Positions 48,000 through 62,200 of a stretch of DNA of 64,000 nt are shown here, piece after piece (position 1 is the stretch's first letter; every line of letters starts with the position of its first letter). The stretch is from Trichostrongylus colubriformis. Taxonomy: Eukaryota > Nematoda > Chromadorea > Rhabditida > Trichostrongylidae. The DNA lies in assembly GCA_963978905.1 (NCBI GenBank), contig OZ022259.1, positions 20,186,068-20,250,067 on the forward strand, read 5' to 3'. The notes beneath the pieces are model-generated. The model saw only the letters and a program-made list of their open reading frames with translations, was not told the origin of the DNA and ran no database searches. The position numbers and the translations under genes were made by a program.

Positions 48000-50900
48000 G
48001 CAAGACCATGGCCGTGTAACAATCTTCTCAGAACCTGCTAAGTATGAGACAAAGAAAGCCAGAGGCCAGCTTCGTGGCTATACCCATATTGGGTAACCTC
48101 TCATATGCTCATGATATGTATGCGTTAGGTCCTACCCTGACTCTAACCAGAGTCCCCTTCCCATGTGAACCATCGCAGCCTACCTATACCAACGTAGGTA
48201 TTCGCTTACCAAGTATATCCTGCACAAGTCTGGAGTTCCGTTAACCACTCCAAGTTATCGTTCCGTCGTCTGTCAATGACTTGGTTAGGCGGATGGTGTC
48301 GAGGCGGTGTTCGGATCGTTGAATATAACGAACGACGACGAATCGATGGAGCTGATTTCACGCTGAGAAAACAGGCCGTATTGAAGCCGTTGGAGGCGCG
48401 TTAAACGGCGGTGAATGAGGGCGGAGAAATATCAACCACGCAGGCAGCAGCAGCAGCTATCCGAGAACGACGTGTCGGGCACGGTGGCTGGAAGGTGATG
48501 AAGTTTTCGTCGACGCTATACAATAGAACAGACTCAACAGCGTCCCGCAGATATTGGGCTCTTTATTAGAGTTCGCTGGCCAATAGGCAGCACGAGGTGC
48601 GAATTCGACGCACGCCGGATACTGCAGATCTTCTGTGTCTATTATGCACTCCAAATCGCAATATACTCTCGGTATACAATGGATGGGACGTGATTCTTCA
48701 CGAATTCATTGCGAAATCATCTGAGCAAATACATTCGGTAGAAAGAGGACCAGAGATGCTTCCCATACTGGAGAAGGAAGTTAAATGGGATGAGGTTTAT
48801 TCTTATGATTTCGCAGTAATACTCTGGCATACGCTAGAACTCAACCTCCACTCCGAACTGACGAAGGTTCAAAACGTCCGCAGGGTTAATGGCTCAGGGG
48901 TAGTCTGTTTAGAGAATCTGGGCCCTCCTCCAGGTGCAGCTGTTCTAAGCAAAGCCTCTCAGTGTGGGACGTACCTTGCGCAGTAGCTAGAGAAATCGCA
49001 CTATCTCATATGCCCCTAGGTGCGATACGAACCCATCCCACTAAATGAAAGACTCACAATGGCCTATCTACCGCTTTATCCGTGAAAAAGTTGAGTGTAT
49101 GGCGCATTCCACCAAAGAATTATCGGTCTCGAAACCATCATGTAGTGGTGCTCTTCTCTACCAAAATTCTGACGTCAACCACTCCTACTGAGGAAATCGA
49201 CCCTATGTGAAGGTGGGTGAACCCCATTGCTACACATTTTTATAAAGGGCAAATTGTTGATGCAGTATATCACCTGGTAGAGTGCCAGAGAATTGTTGAC
49301 CCTCGGGCATAATAGCGATTAACGGGCATCAGCCAGCTGAGGGTCGATCTTATCTACACGAAGCATGAGTCTGTGGGTATGTAAATGTGACGATCACATC
49401 ACATCGAAAGAAGATCGATGGGATGGGTGGTAGCTGCTGGAGCAGCCAGTGGGGAGCGACGCAGAGACGACTGTTCAAGCTAGGAACTATCGGAGGTGAT
49501 TCACTTGAGAGATGCGGAACGTCGAGCGAATCACTTATTCACACACTGTCATCTGATATCAGAAGAGTCCAGAGTCAGAATTACTACCCAAAAACTAATT
49601 TAAATTTGTCGACGGTTTTTTACCTCACACTCAGCCAAGTAATAAAAATAAGTTGATTGGAGACCATTTCTCAAGGAAATTTTACAAAGTACTCCTTAGT
49701 AGAAGATCCCTTCAAAAATATCTCTGAATATCCATTTTGGAGTGAGCTACATACAAACAACAAAAATGTGAAGGTCAGAAAAATTGTGGAAAATTCGAGA
49801 CTCTTCACTTTTTGTTTCGACAAAGAATTTCTCTGAATAATCACTGAATTTCAGCTTCCAATGTCCTCAACAAAGTGAAGCTTAAGTCAGGAACTTGTCA
49901 CCTATACATCAGACTGTCAAAAACAGCTTAGAAATTTAAATTTCTGAGATTACCCTCGAAACGGGTAACCGCAACGAAAGCGGACGCCTGAGCAGATCGA
50001 CAACTTCATTACTTACGAGCCAAATAAGCTGATTTCTATCAAAGTTTTTGCATGTAAGGAGACCAAGCCATAGAAACATCATTATTTCCCGGTCCCTCTA
50101 CCCTTCCGAGACCCCACTCCCCAAAGCTTTTATGATGATTACAGCAAAAAAGAATCGGAAGTACACACAAAATGGAAAAAGCTTACTGCCACATTTCCAG
50201 AGCACGATTTCAGAGACACAAGTACAATGAAACAAATCGTAAGACCGAGAACAGATGGCTGACATCAGCAATGCCTTGCTAGCATAAAATGTATTCTTTG
50301 TTGGAGGCCTCGTCGTAAATTAATTCCCGAAGATGAAACGAGAAGAATTTCTTTGCGTAATTTCTTTGAATTCTAATCACCGCGCTCCGACCGTGGCTAT
50401 CCGTTATGCTTCCCCCGCCGATGTGTGCAGTTTTACGACTTTTTATTGGTTTCGGCACTATTGCCGTGCTCAAGGCGGGTGATTGTGGATATCCGCAGAG
50501 TTGCGTGGTCAGCAAGAGAGATGCCGTTGAGTAATCATCATTGATAAATACTTGCATAAGTCAGAGTGAGGAGCAGAGGAAGCGGGTGGCTGTCAGAAAC
50601 GGAGGAGACAACGGAAATCAGGTGGAGATAGGCACGGCGGCCTCGCCGCAATGTGGTACGTTGGACGACTACTCAGATTAGCCGCCACCTCCGTAAGTGG
50701 CCTCGGCGACGATTACTGTAGCGAGCGGTAGGCGGGGCTTCTTGAGCGGACGTCGCGCGTCGTCCAAGCGGAATAGACTGGGTTCCAAACAGGGAACTCA
50801 TTATTGAAAACGGGAATCTTATCACGCACTAGTGATAAATGAATGAAGCATCAGAGAGACCTGGCATAATGCCAGAAAACATCTGAAGCTCTCCGAAAGC

Positions 50901-52700
50901 CTCACCAGTGAGGGTGTCAATCGATAAATACCTTGCCGAAAGGCTCTAATCCAAATCCAAAATTGCCCCTAATCCTGACACTGAAGCTCCTCCCATGCGT
51001 TCAAGCTGAATAAAAAAACCCATAAAAAGTGCTCAGTGTTTCAATCCACATTTAAATATACTTTGAAGACTTTGTGGAGAATGCCAGCATGCCTAATAGT
51101 CATAATTTCGAATCAGTCCGGGTATTTGACCACGAAAGGGAAAACATTGTTATAGTCGGGGGCCAAAGCACCATAAGTGCACCCGGATCGCGTTGTCAGT
51201 TTGATGTTTGAACTTAACAATGGAAAAATCGATTCTTGGCCGTCCTTGTGTAAGCGAGCAGCCGAATGTCACGGTACCTCCAAAAGAACCATCGATGTCT
51301 TCAAAAGACTCAACAGCATCTTTTTGGGATCGACACTTGCTACAAACTTGGCAGATCGGCATCTATTCCTTATTACAGGTCTTTGGATACTGAATCGCCA
51401 AATTGACTAGGGAAAATGGTGGAAAGTGCCACTCCTATTCCTGTTCCGCTTGAGTTTAAACTAGTCAGCAGTACATAATTGGCATAGCTTCTGAAGCTGT
51501 TAATAACACCGTACGTCATAAATATGGAAATAATCAAAACTAGTACAATCCCTAATTAGTCACGCCTCCAAGGGTCCTAGACGACATTTGATTGATAAGG
51601 CACAAGACTATGAAGGATGGAGAACTACTCTAGTGACTTGTTTTTTAGCAGATTTGAAACGGAATGGGTTGAATTCATATTCAAACTTCCTTCTGAAACC
51701 TTCTCTTGCATGAAAATCAGTTTTGAAAGAAATAAAACACGGAAACCATCAATTCGACAATTGAAGCCAATCGGCCTGTTTTTGGAGAGATTTCAAGAAC
51801 CCCGTTATACTGAACCACACGGGCATTACTTAACGACAACGGCGGCAACGGAATGCCAATCGCCTAAGATCTCTCAGATTCGGCCATGAGACGTTCGTCT
51901 CCAATTACAATATCAACACCTTATTAGTGTCTGACGACATATCATCTTCCGAAATGGCTAATGATGCAGCTGAGAACGTTCAAAGCCATCTTCACATTCC
52001 CTCAAGGAAGAATACTTCAGAATTCTTTAGTTACAAATTTCCATCGTGTATTATACTTGGAAAAAGTTCGCTCATGGCCGCTATTGAAATCCTCGAACTT
52101 ATATGTGAAATGCGAAAATTTTCATGTAAACTAGCGGAACTTATGCCCCTCATAAATTTACATAACTCTTAAGCTTAATTAAAGAGCTGGTGCTAGGAGA
52201 TGTGAACAAAAACTCGAACAAAAAAAAAAGTCAGTGGACCGGCAACTGTTTGACCACAAAAAAGACAGAGCTCGAAAGTTTTGGTCCATTGACCCCCAAC
52301 CTCTCAAGAATCTCACAATAAAAACAAGACAAATTGATGGTTTCTGTTTTTTTTTTCGATTTTTGGTAACTGCTGATTTCCGTCATTGTCCGCGATGCGA
52401 ATGTAAATAATTAAAAAATAAAAAATCCCCGAAATTCACTGGATAAGCTGGAAAGAAGCAGGGCCCTAGAGGGAGCAGGATATGATAAAGACTATAAAAT
52501 CGGGCTAAAAACGAAAAGGACGGCACAAACGTGTGGCATTTGTCTGAAGAAATGATTCGGCACAAAAAATTTTTCCTATCAAACGGACTTTCTAACTCAA
52601 ACGCACTAACCAGCAGAAAGGAATTTCAGCTCAAAACAAAGTAGATCAGAAACTGACCACGAGGAACTAACTAGAAATTTGAATTAACCAAAACTAACTC
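48000..52700. other. Gene-poor upstream flank of pros-1, proximal part
   Basis: Only short frames occur and none chain into a gene. A GC-rich stretch at about 50590-50775 (with CGGCCTCGCCGCAATGTGG and GAGCGGACGTCGCGCGTCG) stands out from the AT-rich surroundings and might be regulatory. That is inference from position and composition only. Confidence 0.35.
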
Positions 52701-52889
52701 TCTAAAAAGAACTCAAATGTGCATCTACGCTCGAGGACCTGGATAATGGGCGTAGTGATAGGAATCGAAAGATAAAGCGCCGAGGAACTGAGCTGGGCGG
52801 CAGGAAGCCATCACATTGAGGACTCCACTACCCGGCAGTAAGGCACTCCTTCATTGGACCGCCGCCGACAGAGGCGTGACAAGAAGAGG
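52701..52889. repeat. Direct duplication, first copy (about 185 bp)
   Basis: Shares with 53476-53664 the run AACTCAAATGTGCATCTACG, GGGCGTAGTGATAGGAATCG, GAGCTGGGCGGCAGGAAGCC, CACTACCCGGCAGTAAG, CTCCTTCATTGGACCG and GACAGAGGCGTGACAAGAAG with few differences. The copies are in the same orientation, start to start about 775 bp apart. Confidence 0.85.
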
Positions 52890-53329
52890 GCGGGGTCAAG
52901 CGTCTCAGCCAATCACGGCTGGACTCCTTAACGACAGCCGACGTATTAGCGGACACACCGTCTTCCCGATTACGCAACATGGGTTATGGTAATTGGCAAC
53001 CATGGGGTTAATATTACGCATAGATTAAGGTCTAAGAGCAATGCTCAAGAGTGCTTATACAGCTCATATATTCAGGTATCACGGGAATAATGACGAGAAT
53101 GAATCATTGAGATTGAAAAACCTAAGTGTACAGTACTAGCACTTGAGGAAGATCTAACATAAAGGAATATGTCACTGAGAACTTCTCACATTAATCAAAT
53201 AAATTAAAGCCAGAGATGAAGAGAAAGAGCTTGTGGGAGCATCCAGAGAAGCAGGGTGTGAAACGCCATCAAAACTGACACAAACACATGTGAATAGTCG
53301 ATAGTCAGTGTGCGTATGGCCACAGTGGG

Positions 53330-53349
53330 TGCAGTGCGTGTGTGTGTGT
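53330..53349. repeat. Short (GT)n-rich run
   Basis: GTGCAGTGCGTGTGTGTGTG lies between the two duplicated segments. Nothing else is notable. Confidence 0.6.
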
Positions 53350-53475
53350 TGTTTCATCCGACATTGACAAATCAACACTTCATCGCGTACCAATCTTTTC
53401 ACTCATTCTCTCTCCCCAACTTCTCTACAGTCTCACTTTTTTTCTGTCTTGAGGCCTTTGTAGTAACTCGTACTC

Positions 53476-53664
53476 TCTGAAGAACTCAAATGTGCATCTA
53501 CGCCTAAGGACCAGGAAAATGGGCGTAGTGATAGGAATCGAAAGATAAAACGCCGAGGGACTGAGCTGGGCGGCAGGAAGCCGTCTCATTGAGGACTCCA
53601 CTACCCGGCAGTAAGACACTCCTTCATTGGACCGCTGCCGACAGAGGCGTGACAAGAAGACTTT
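53476..53664. repeat. Direct duplication, second copy
   Basis: Partner of 52701-52889 with scattered substitutions and small indels. The sequence between the copies (52890-53475) is not duplicated. Confidence 0.85.
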
Positions 53665-53699
53665 GACTTTTGACAAAACTTGTGTAGTTGCTAAGATAA

Positions 53700-55744
53700 T
53701 CCCCAGAACTCGGATTCAAAAAGCACAAAGCCCTCAGCTGAATTTTCTTGAAATATTATGTAATAAATATTACGTAACAGAAAATTAACTTCATAAAAGT
53801 ACGATACTGACTTTCTCACCGCTACATAACTCTTTTGATTTACTACAGCTCAAAAGCCATTTTGAACAGATTTTTGACATCCGGAAAGTGAAAAATGTAA
53901 AATGGAAAGGTAATATTCAATATCTTGCGAAGTCAATATCCCAATACTTTTTAAAATTTGATTTCAATCTTCATTTATATAATTACTTATTTTTGCTTAT
54001 CCGAGATTGACGCATAAGGAGTTCTAGAAAAAAACGGAAATCATCTACAATCTTCAATAGCAGCCATTAAATAATAATGAATAAGAGCTTGTTTCCGAAA
54101 AATCTGCGACTTTTCCAGACTGAACAAAAACCGTTAAAGGTCATATTTCTAGGCTTCGAAACGTGAACACTTTTATTGAGTATTTTAATCGATTAAATTT
54201 AGGAAAAGAAAAATTAAACAACACCTCCTGCTTATAAAAAGCTTCCCAATACTTCTGAGCCTCGCAGTATTATACGTGTTCATCAGGGCTACTTCATCTT
54301 CCCATTGAAAACTAATTTATCGGAGTTCCCCTATTTCTTTAATTCCTCGAGCTTTACCTTACTTTGGTCCTAATTAGAGGGAATAAATTCCTTCCGCATT
54401 CTCTCCAGAACACTTCGATATTCATCCTTCATCCCTAGAGTACCTATTTTGTTAAACGATGGAATGACTTAATGTCCCTCATTCGAGATTCTTCCACAAT
54501 ATGTCCAAAAAATTCCGCTTCGCATCCGAGATTTCCTTTCTGTTTCTAATTGTCCCGCAGGCCGAGCAATTACCGTGTCGGTCGGCGTCTCGATAAAGGC
54601 CAACGAAAAAGCTCTCAATTTGTCCTGAGCGGCTTTTGTAGTGGACGAGCATAGCCGCCTAACCATAGCCACCGTCTGACGGCGCCACAGGTGTGCACAT
54701 TCGTTCGCCACGGTCAAATACGAACGACGAACAAGGTCACATCGAGGTACAGCAGTACAGGCGATGAGAGAGCAAATGAAATGGTGCGGGTGCAGACATC
54801 ATCACAAAATGAACAGGTTCCATAGGGCTCAGTCCATTGTGAAGAGGAGGAGGTGAAGCCAGTCGCATGGCGGTTCGCGGTCGAGTTTTTACATACCGCG
54901 CTCCTATGTCGTCGCATATTTAATGAACTATGAGACTATCAGGCCCTGATTGGTATTCACGAAACGACCTGACCTAAGCTGCGCTGCGGACGGCAGCCCG
55001 CAGGATTTTTGTTTAGGTTGTCACAGCGATCGCATATTCCAGTTCAAAAATCCCTGTCTCTTCTAGAATTCGGTAATCTTTACGCACTCTCCAATGACAG
55101 CCATGAAATTGAGAGAATCTATCAATACAGTGGAATTAGCTCGTAAAATACCCTTATACGCGAAATAAGCACACTCTTTACTCCAAGATCACATAGGACA
55201 AGGATTAGAGAGGATAACCACACCAGCTGGAAAATCCTTGCCATACACCGTGGTATTCACTAACCTGTAGAGCTACTTAAAGAAAACCAGGTTGTTGGTC
55301 ATGTTAAAAACACCGGAAGGAAGCAATCTTGTCCTACGGTAAAACCTACCGTAAAGCTTGTAGTCAGTCAGGTTGAAGACATTGCACACACGACACCTTG
55401 CTAAGACGTCGCGTGTCAATGGGTTTTTTCTTAACACGATCACATTTTTCTTTACCTTCCGCTTTCCCCAACCTTTACTGATTGCTGCTGTTGCTGTTTC
55501 ACTTAGCTCACGTCATCACGAATAAAGAAATACACCCTGCGACACAACAAATGACATCTCCGCCAGCAAACAACTCGAAAATGAGATTGTGCAATTCGTG
55601 GAGATGCGCGGAAGATGCGAATATAGATCACAGCGTCGCGCTCCGGGTTTCTCAACCGATCATCGCTTCTAACCTCAAGTGTTCGTTTCAGAACGATCAT
55701 TTGCTCCCATCTTCCTCATTCATTCTCCAGACCCCTCCCGGTTG
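53700..55744. other. Intergenic, no gene seen
   Basis: AT-rich from 53700 to 54500, then mixed composition. I found no chained exons, RNA gene or clear repeat. Confidence 0.35.
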
Positions 55745-55745
55745 C
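55560..55745. repeat. Diverged extra copy of the direct-repeat module
   Basis: CGATCATCGCTTCTAACCTC, GTTCGTTTCAGAACGATCAT and CAGACCCCTCCCGGTTGCTT are a diverged version of the end of 55745-56212 (TTATCGCTTCTAACC ... CCCCCTTCCGGTTCCTTTAA). The module therefore occurs twice in a row here. Confidence 0.6.
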
Positions 55746-56212
55746 TTTAAAGACACCAGAAGGGGGTAATTTTGGCTTACGATAGAACAGACGTAGTGTG
55801 GACGAGCTTTAGTGGCCGCCATTGCACAAACTCGCCAATTTGACGCCTTGGCATGGTGCCAAAAGAAGATGTTTCAATTATAAATTTGTTTTTCCCTTTA
55901 CTTTTTACTTTGTTCTTTCTTATATTGTTTCTAGATGTACTTACATAATGCTAATGTGGTTGGGAATGGCCACTCCACTGCGCTGGGAGTCAGGTGCTAC
56001 AACTAACGTTGGCCCACGGCCCGTCTCCTACAGCGGACAACTCGGAATGGATGCGCTGATGCGAATGGGATGCGAATACACACCGCAGCGTCGCGCTTTT
56101 CAGTCCGGGTTTTTTCGCCTATTATCGCTTCTAACCTTGAGTGTTCATTACAAAATCCTCATTTCTTTGCCTCTTCCTCTTGTTTCGGACCCCCTTCCGG
56201 TTCCTTTAAGCT
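55745..56212. repeat. Direct repeat copy B (partner 39410-39880)
   Basis: Same orientation and order as copy A, about 16.3 kb away and very similar in sequence, so probably a mobile or recently duplicated unit. Confidence 0.8.
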
Positions 56213-59200
56213 GATCTCATCAACGAACACTAATGCTAGGTGCTTTCCTCGTTGACACCGTACCACTCACCTCAAGTTCACCCCTGCTAGTGCTCAGATT
56301 ACCTTTGACGGATATACATGAATGTAAACAGATCTACCCTTCCCAGTTTATCTAACCCGCGTTTCACCTGTCCGTGGATTTGTTTATGTAAATGGCTGCG
56401 TTGGACGACGACGACGAATCTTCTCTGTAAACGCCAATCGCTTAACGTACGTCCATGAAAACTGAGAGCATAATGCGCTTCAATGGGTACGCAGTTTGCG
56501 GCACGGTTTGTATATATACATTCTCATCCTGAAAAACAGCACCTCCGCGTTTCATGACCATCGCGTCAGATTTCGACCGACGATCTAAACGATACACAGC
56601 TTAACGATAAACACAAGGACACCCACGAAGTCGATTCACCAATTACCAATGACATTCAACTTCGAGAAGTCCAAATCCAGGCCTGGAAAACCTAACTAGA
56701 AACCTCACTTGAACGCTTAAAAACTTTTCCTTGTGACTATTATGCCCTCCTAATGTCTCGAACAGGTTCACCCATGCTTTAAGATAGGAGTTGGATTTTC
56801 TTTTAAGATCTCCAAATCATGCAGATCGATCGAAGACTATGAAACTCTTGATGAATTCCACAACCCTGAACATTCTGGGGCTACCTTCATGTAGTAGAAC
56901 TCAAAGAATTTCTACATAAATCAATATATAAACTGAATCTGACGGACAATAACCTTCTCTACGATCATCTTCGCCCGTTTGTGCACCTCTTTTGCACTTA
57001 CTGTTTTTACTAGAAAGGAAACAGGCCTGATTACAGAGAATAACATTGCAATTCCAACGATCTTCTCAAAAAAAAAAAAGATCTCGATTAGATCTCTAGA
57101 AAACCAATTTTTCACGATGCTGGCGAGGAGGAAAAGACACAATAACCGAAAAGGCTAAATATTTACTGTAAGTATCGTGGAGGTAGAGAAACTGTACTTC
57201 ACATACGTATTGATCGGCTCCTCGATTATTGGAATCGATGTGTGCCACAAAGAGCTCAAGCAAAGTTCAAATCGCCTTGCATATCCAACGCAAGCATCAT
57301 TTGAACAATTTGGCGGCCATCAAGCAATTCATGCGGAGTGATCGATATCCATCTAGATCACTCCTGAGGCTCACTGCAACTCAGAGCTACAGCCTCATTG
57401 TCCAAAGTAATTATCAGAAATGATATCTTTGTCAGAATGATAATGAGACGAGTAATGGAGCAGTGCGACAAGAAGGAAATGTCATTTCCGGCAGGTGAAG
57501 TGTCGATGACGACACGTGTGCGCGCACGACGATCACGTAAATTAGCATCTTCTCAGATGCGATTTTTTGCGCGCGCGTAGTTTCCACGCAGTTCGCCAGT
57601 GAAAATTCCTATGGAGCGTAACCGATGGTGTCCTGCCTTTCACCACCAAGAACAATGCCCTTCACATGCCTGTCCTCCAAGAATCCTAGATTATCCTCAG
57701 CGAATTCGCGCACAAGCAGGAAAACTCAAACTGTCCTGGAACAGTTGACTGAAATTCACTTTCTAAAAGCTCCTGTGTGTAGACTCGAATGAAAATGGGC
57801 GTGGCCTCCCACGCACGAAATCTTGCTTATATTTCTTCAGCTGCTATCCATTATTAGACGATTTAGGGACTTAACCACCACATACGAATCCTCAAAACCA
57901 AACCGCAGCAACCACCATCACCTTCACCACCGTTAATTGTGCGCAGGTGTACGTCGTTAATCGGAACCGAGCACCTCCTCCAGCGGCTTGTTTTGATCTA
58001 CAGAGATAACGACTAACTGATTGGCTCAGATTCGAGCTGTACCCTAAGACGCGAATAATAAGCGGATCTTTCCAGCCACCTGCACCGTGTGGTGCAGCCG
58101 CGCTCTTGTTGTGAAGCCCTGGAGTTATTCTGGGGTCCACGACCTCTCAGCTTAGCCAGAAGGGATTCTGTTGAGGACAAACCGCTTCCGCACGAGTTTT
58201 TGTGGTAGCCCCGCTTACAAATATTGAATATCTTCAGTTTGATGAGACCAATCAATGGTAAGAGATCCCAGGACGAAGTCACCAACCGGATTTTGACCCA
58301 CTCTACATCCAGTCAAGTTTCAACAATTCAATTGCTAAATTCGCAGCTCAGCCATTCAATACGGTTCCCATTACAACACCGAAAACCAATCTTCCCACTC
58401 AGAACCTTAAAATAGCTTTCCAAAATAGGAACCGCACTATAAAACAGTCATTAGGTGACGTCATCCGGAAACAGTATAGGCGTCTATGGTGGTAACATTA
58501 CGAATGCTTACTTCATTCTCCAAGAGTGTAGAAGAGGTCCCGTGACGACGATCTCGGGTAATGAGAAACGCGTCCCATGTGTTGGTTTACTGCCAGTCGT
58601 CATTCGGAAATGGGTAAGAATTGAATAAGGCTGGCGACGCCCCGGCGACCGTTTAGCCGAGATGAGAAGCGGCTATAATTGGCTATGCCGGCAGCCTAGA
58701 TCGCTTTGGCTGGCTACATGTGGCTCACAACTCCTACTTCGCTCTTCTTTACCACATTCACGGATACAAGGGGACAACGGCGCGTTCTACAGTCATTTGA
58801 CATGCTGATTAGATAACATCACTTACGCCTAGCAGCAACATTAATGATTTCAAATCAAAGCGACTCGTTACCAACAAAACCAATAAAATTCTGAAAGAAC
58901 TAGTCGACAAAAATCTGGGAAACTACCGATCAAAGTAGATTTCATGGAATAATGTGAACAAGTTGAAAAAAAACTGGCATGCGACCGTGAAGCGTTTAAT
59001 TCACTGATGTGTAAGGGCATAGCTCAAAGGGCTTAGGTGTCACGTCGTGCACCACACCCATCACACAGTAGATTCTATAGGCACAGCAATCTGACCGCTC
59101 CACGACAACACGCTTTATTTCTATGTGTTGCCACTTCGCATTATCCTGGAATCAACGGTTGCTCAAGGTTCCAGTCAGTTGCCAAGGGTTTTTTAAAATA

Positions 59201-62200
59201 TAATATTCAAAAGGGATCCCCGAATTCCATTCCCTGAAAAACCACGCTTCATACCTTCAGTGCCATTCTCCAACCCAAAAAAAGCTACACTTTATAGCCG
59301 CCAGAAGAACTTGGCCCTACTGGGGCCTACACAAACAGAGCCGTGACAGATACACTGAATACCCTGGAGCGTTAGATAAGCCACAGTATCGGTACACTTC
59401 CTCTCTATCTGAATCTTTTAATTCGAACTTATCCACAAAAGGTCAAGATCTCTCTCATGCAACAATTCTAGCTACTCCATGAAAGAACTATCACTGAAAC
59501 GTTCTTTACATCATTAATGATTACATTTAATAACGGAATTATGGTAATAGAGCACTTCTTCATCTTCAATGTGCTTCTTGGAAACGTTACTGAAAGTGCA
59601 CCTCGTCTCATACCTGAGAACGTGCCCCTGGGGAAGGGCACAGATAAGAGGAAATTATTGCTGAGAAAACAAAACTCCTTCTACCGTAGTCTCGCCATGG
59701 GCGGCCAATTTCTTCGCCGCAGCGGCGAGAGGCATTACTTTGCCTTGTGATGGGGAGGAGACGCTTTGAGCAGGAAACAATTATAACCTCATTGCCGTCT
59801 AGAAATTGAGATTACCTACGTAAATGGGGAAGAGCCAGCAAGGATCGGACGATTTTCTCATCAGCTCGCAACTGCTAGGGGATAGTCGGGTGGAGCAACA
59901 GTAAACATTAGGGAACAGATAAGGCACCAAAGTACCAATATGAAATGTTGCGTTGGCTTTTTTTTCAATGCATTAAAATTTAGGACTGAGTATTATTTTT
60001 TGATTTCATGCGCTTTTAAAAAACGAAGGAATAATCAAAGATAAATTCCTGGGGGTCTTGCAACAAAGCGTTACTTTGATTTCCGTTTTCCACGGGCTCT
60101 TAGACGGACAATAATGAATATCTTCCCTCTGTGCCTTTAGTAAGAGAGGAAAGAAGAAGAAATACCGGAAATTGTTTTCAGTAAGAGAGGAAGGAAGAAG
60201 AAATACTGGGAGTGTGCATAATTACATTAAAAAACTATGTAATCCGTTAGTAAATATAAGGTTATCAGATACACGGCTCTAAGTTTAGTATGGAAATGGT
60301 ATATCGAAGTAAATACAAAGCACTCAAAATTGAACCTCTAAAAATGCACGGTTTCTGCAAATGCACGGGATATTCGCAGTTACACGCAGAATATTCCAGA
60401 ATGGGCACCGCATTCATTCGGGATCTTTTTTTTACTTCATTTACCTACTTTCACTTCCACAAAATGTGCTATGTTCATCGTCAACTTCAACTCTCTCTCT
60501 TCAATGGTCAGCTCAATAAGCTGTGGGGCAAAAAAAAAAAAACTACAGAACACCAAACTGACTTCCTAAACTTATGATCTAGCGGTCAAATGCTGTAAGA
60601 GCACAAGCCCAATCTTCCGAAAATCTCCCACTCGCAACAAAAGTGACGGAATCTATGAAATACACCAGACATACTGTCGCTGACTCACACGAACCATGTT
60701 TTTTGGAAAACCTGGGTGAGCTCATTGTTATCCAAAGTTCATAAAATGGATACCGATCAGCAGTCAGACAGGCCTAAGTTTTATTTCTCAAACTTCAATT
60801 TATTCTAACGGATAGCGTGGATGAGCTAGAATTTCGGTCGAAGTGGTCCAGTTGAGAGAGCATCTAGAATGTGATGTATCCCGAAGACCCAGAGCGTCTT
60901 TTCAAAGTATTTCATGCTTTTGAGAGGATTTGACAAGCTCCAACTCCAAGTAAGGTTGGCACAGCTAGTCACGATCCGTGTGCCACCTACAAAACTGGAT
61001 TACAAGGAAAAACTGTTCTACGAACCAATTAGATGAAGACGAATCTTCCGTTGACAGATTGAAACGGAAAGGCAGTTGAAGGGTAGGAGGATTGACGTAC
61101 AGATAATACCATCATGCATCATTATTCCCGTCAGCGATGCGTAGCGCCGGGCCGGCCGCCGGTGAATCTCCACCGCCGTCGCGCACTCGCTTGGTGACAA
61201 TGAAAAGACGATTTGAGGAAACTGGCATCATGGAATAATAAGATCGACTAGGGAAAGCGCATCATCATGGAAAACAGCGTCAAGAAAAAGAGGGCTGAAA
61301 ATGTCTGTTTTCCCTATTGTGGACCATTGGTAAACATAATAAATCACAGTTCTCCTCAAAAGCCACGCATGAGATTGGGTGTTCCAAAAAACCCATTCAC
61401 ATTACATACGACCGTGAAACAGCATGGAAGCTTAAGCTAATGAATCTTGGGCCTTTCTGCGTCTTTTCTTTCAAAACAGATTTCTAGTGAATCAATCTGG
61501 CTATTCACCATGGCCACTTTCAGCCTACCCAAAGCGCTCAGTTACAAAATGTGATGCATTCTTGTAAGGATAGGGCTCCAAAATGAGGAAAATTAGTCTT
61601 TTGACTCCTTTGGGAAAGACTTTAGAAGCCAATGCAGACAGGAAAAAAATCATAAGCAAGGGATTGATATGACGATTACAATAATAAATATTTCAGATTA
61701 ATGAGGTTTCCCTGCAGACTCGAGCTTATGTGGAGAGCCCTCGTTCATATCTTAATGCTATTTACACCGTTCCTAAATTCCCTGGGGACATAATTAAGCC
61801 ACAAAGCTAAGACGTCAGTCAATAGAAGCGTTCGAAAATCCGTGAGAATAAATCTATGGAGCCTCTTGGCCAGTAACTTTACTATATCGTTACCGTACAC
61901 TTTTGGCGACCTCGAACTTGTCTCCGATTTCTTTACGTGCACTAGTGCGCGAAGATTTACTGCTCATAGCGCGCATGCGTCAACTATATAGTGACATTTA
62001 ATTGCGTGAAAAGCGTGTAATTGTACGCGCTGGGCACATAGGCAAATTAGACGTCTATTTTCTTACGTTCACAACATATTTACAGACAACAATTACGGTT
62101 AGACGGGTTCAAATTTCGACTGGTACCATGGGTGACCTTGATCTAGCTAAGGATGGAAGGTAGTAGTGCTCTAAAATGCCCATAACTAAATGCGTAGGCA

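Noticed and set aside
48457..48654. Possible upstream exon of pros-1 on the minus strand
   Set aside because: No conserved Prospero sequence and no matching donor and acceptor pair that I could support.
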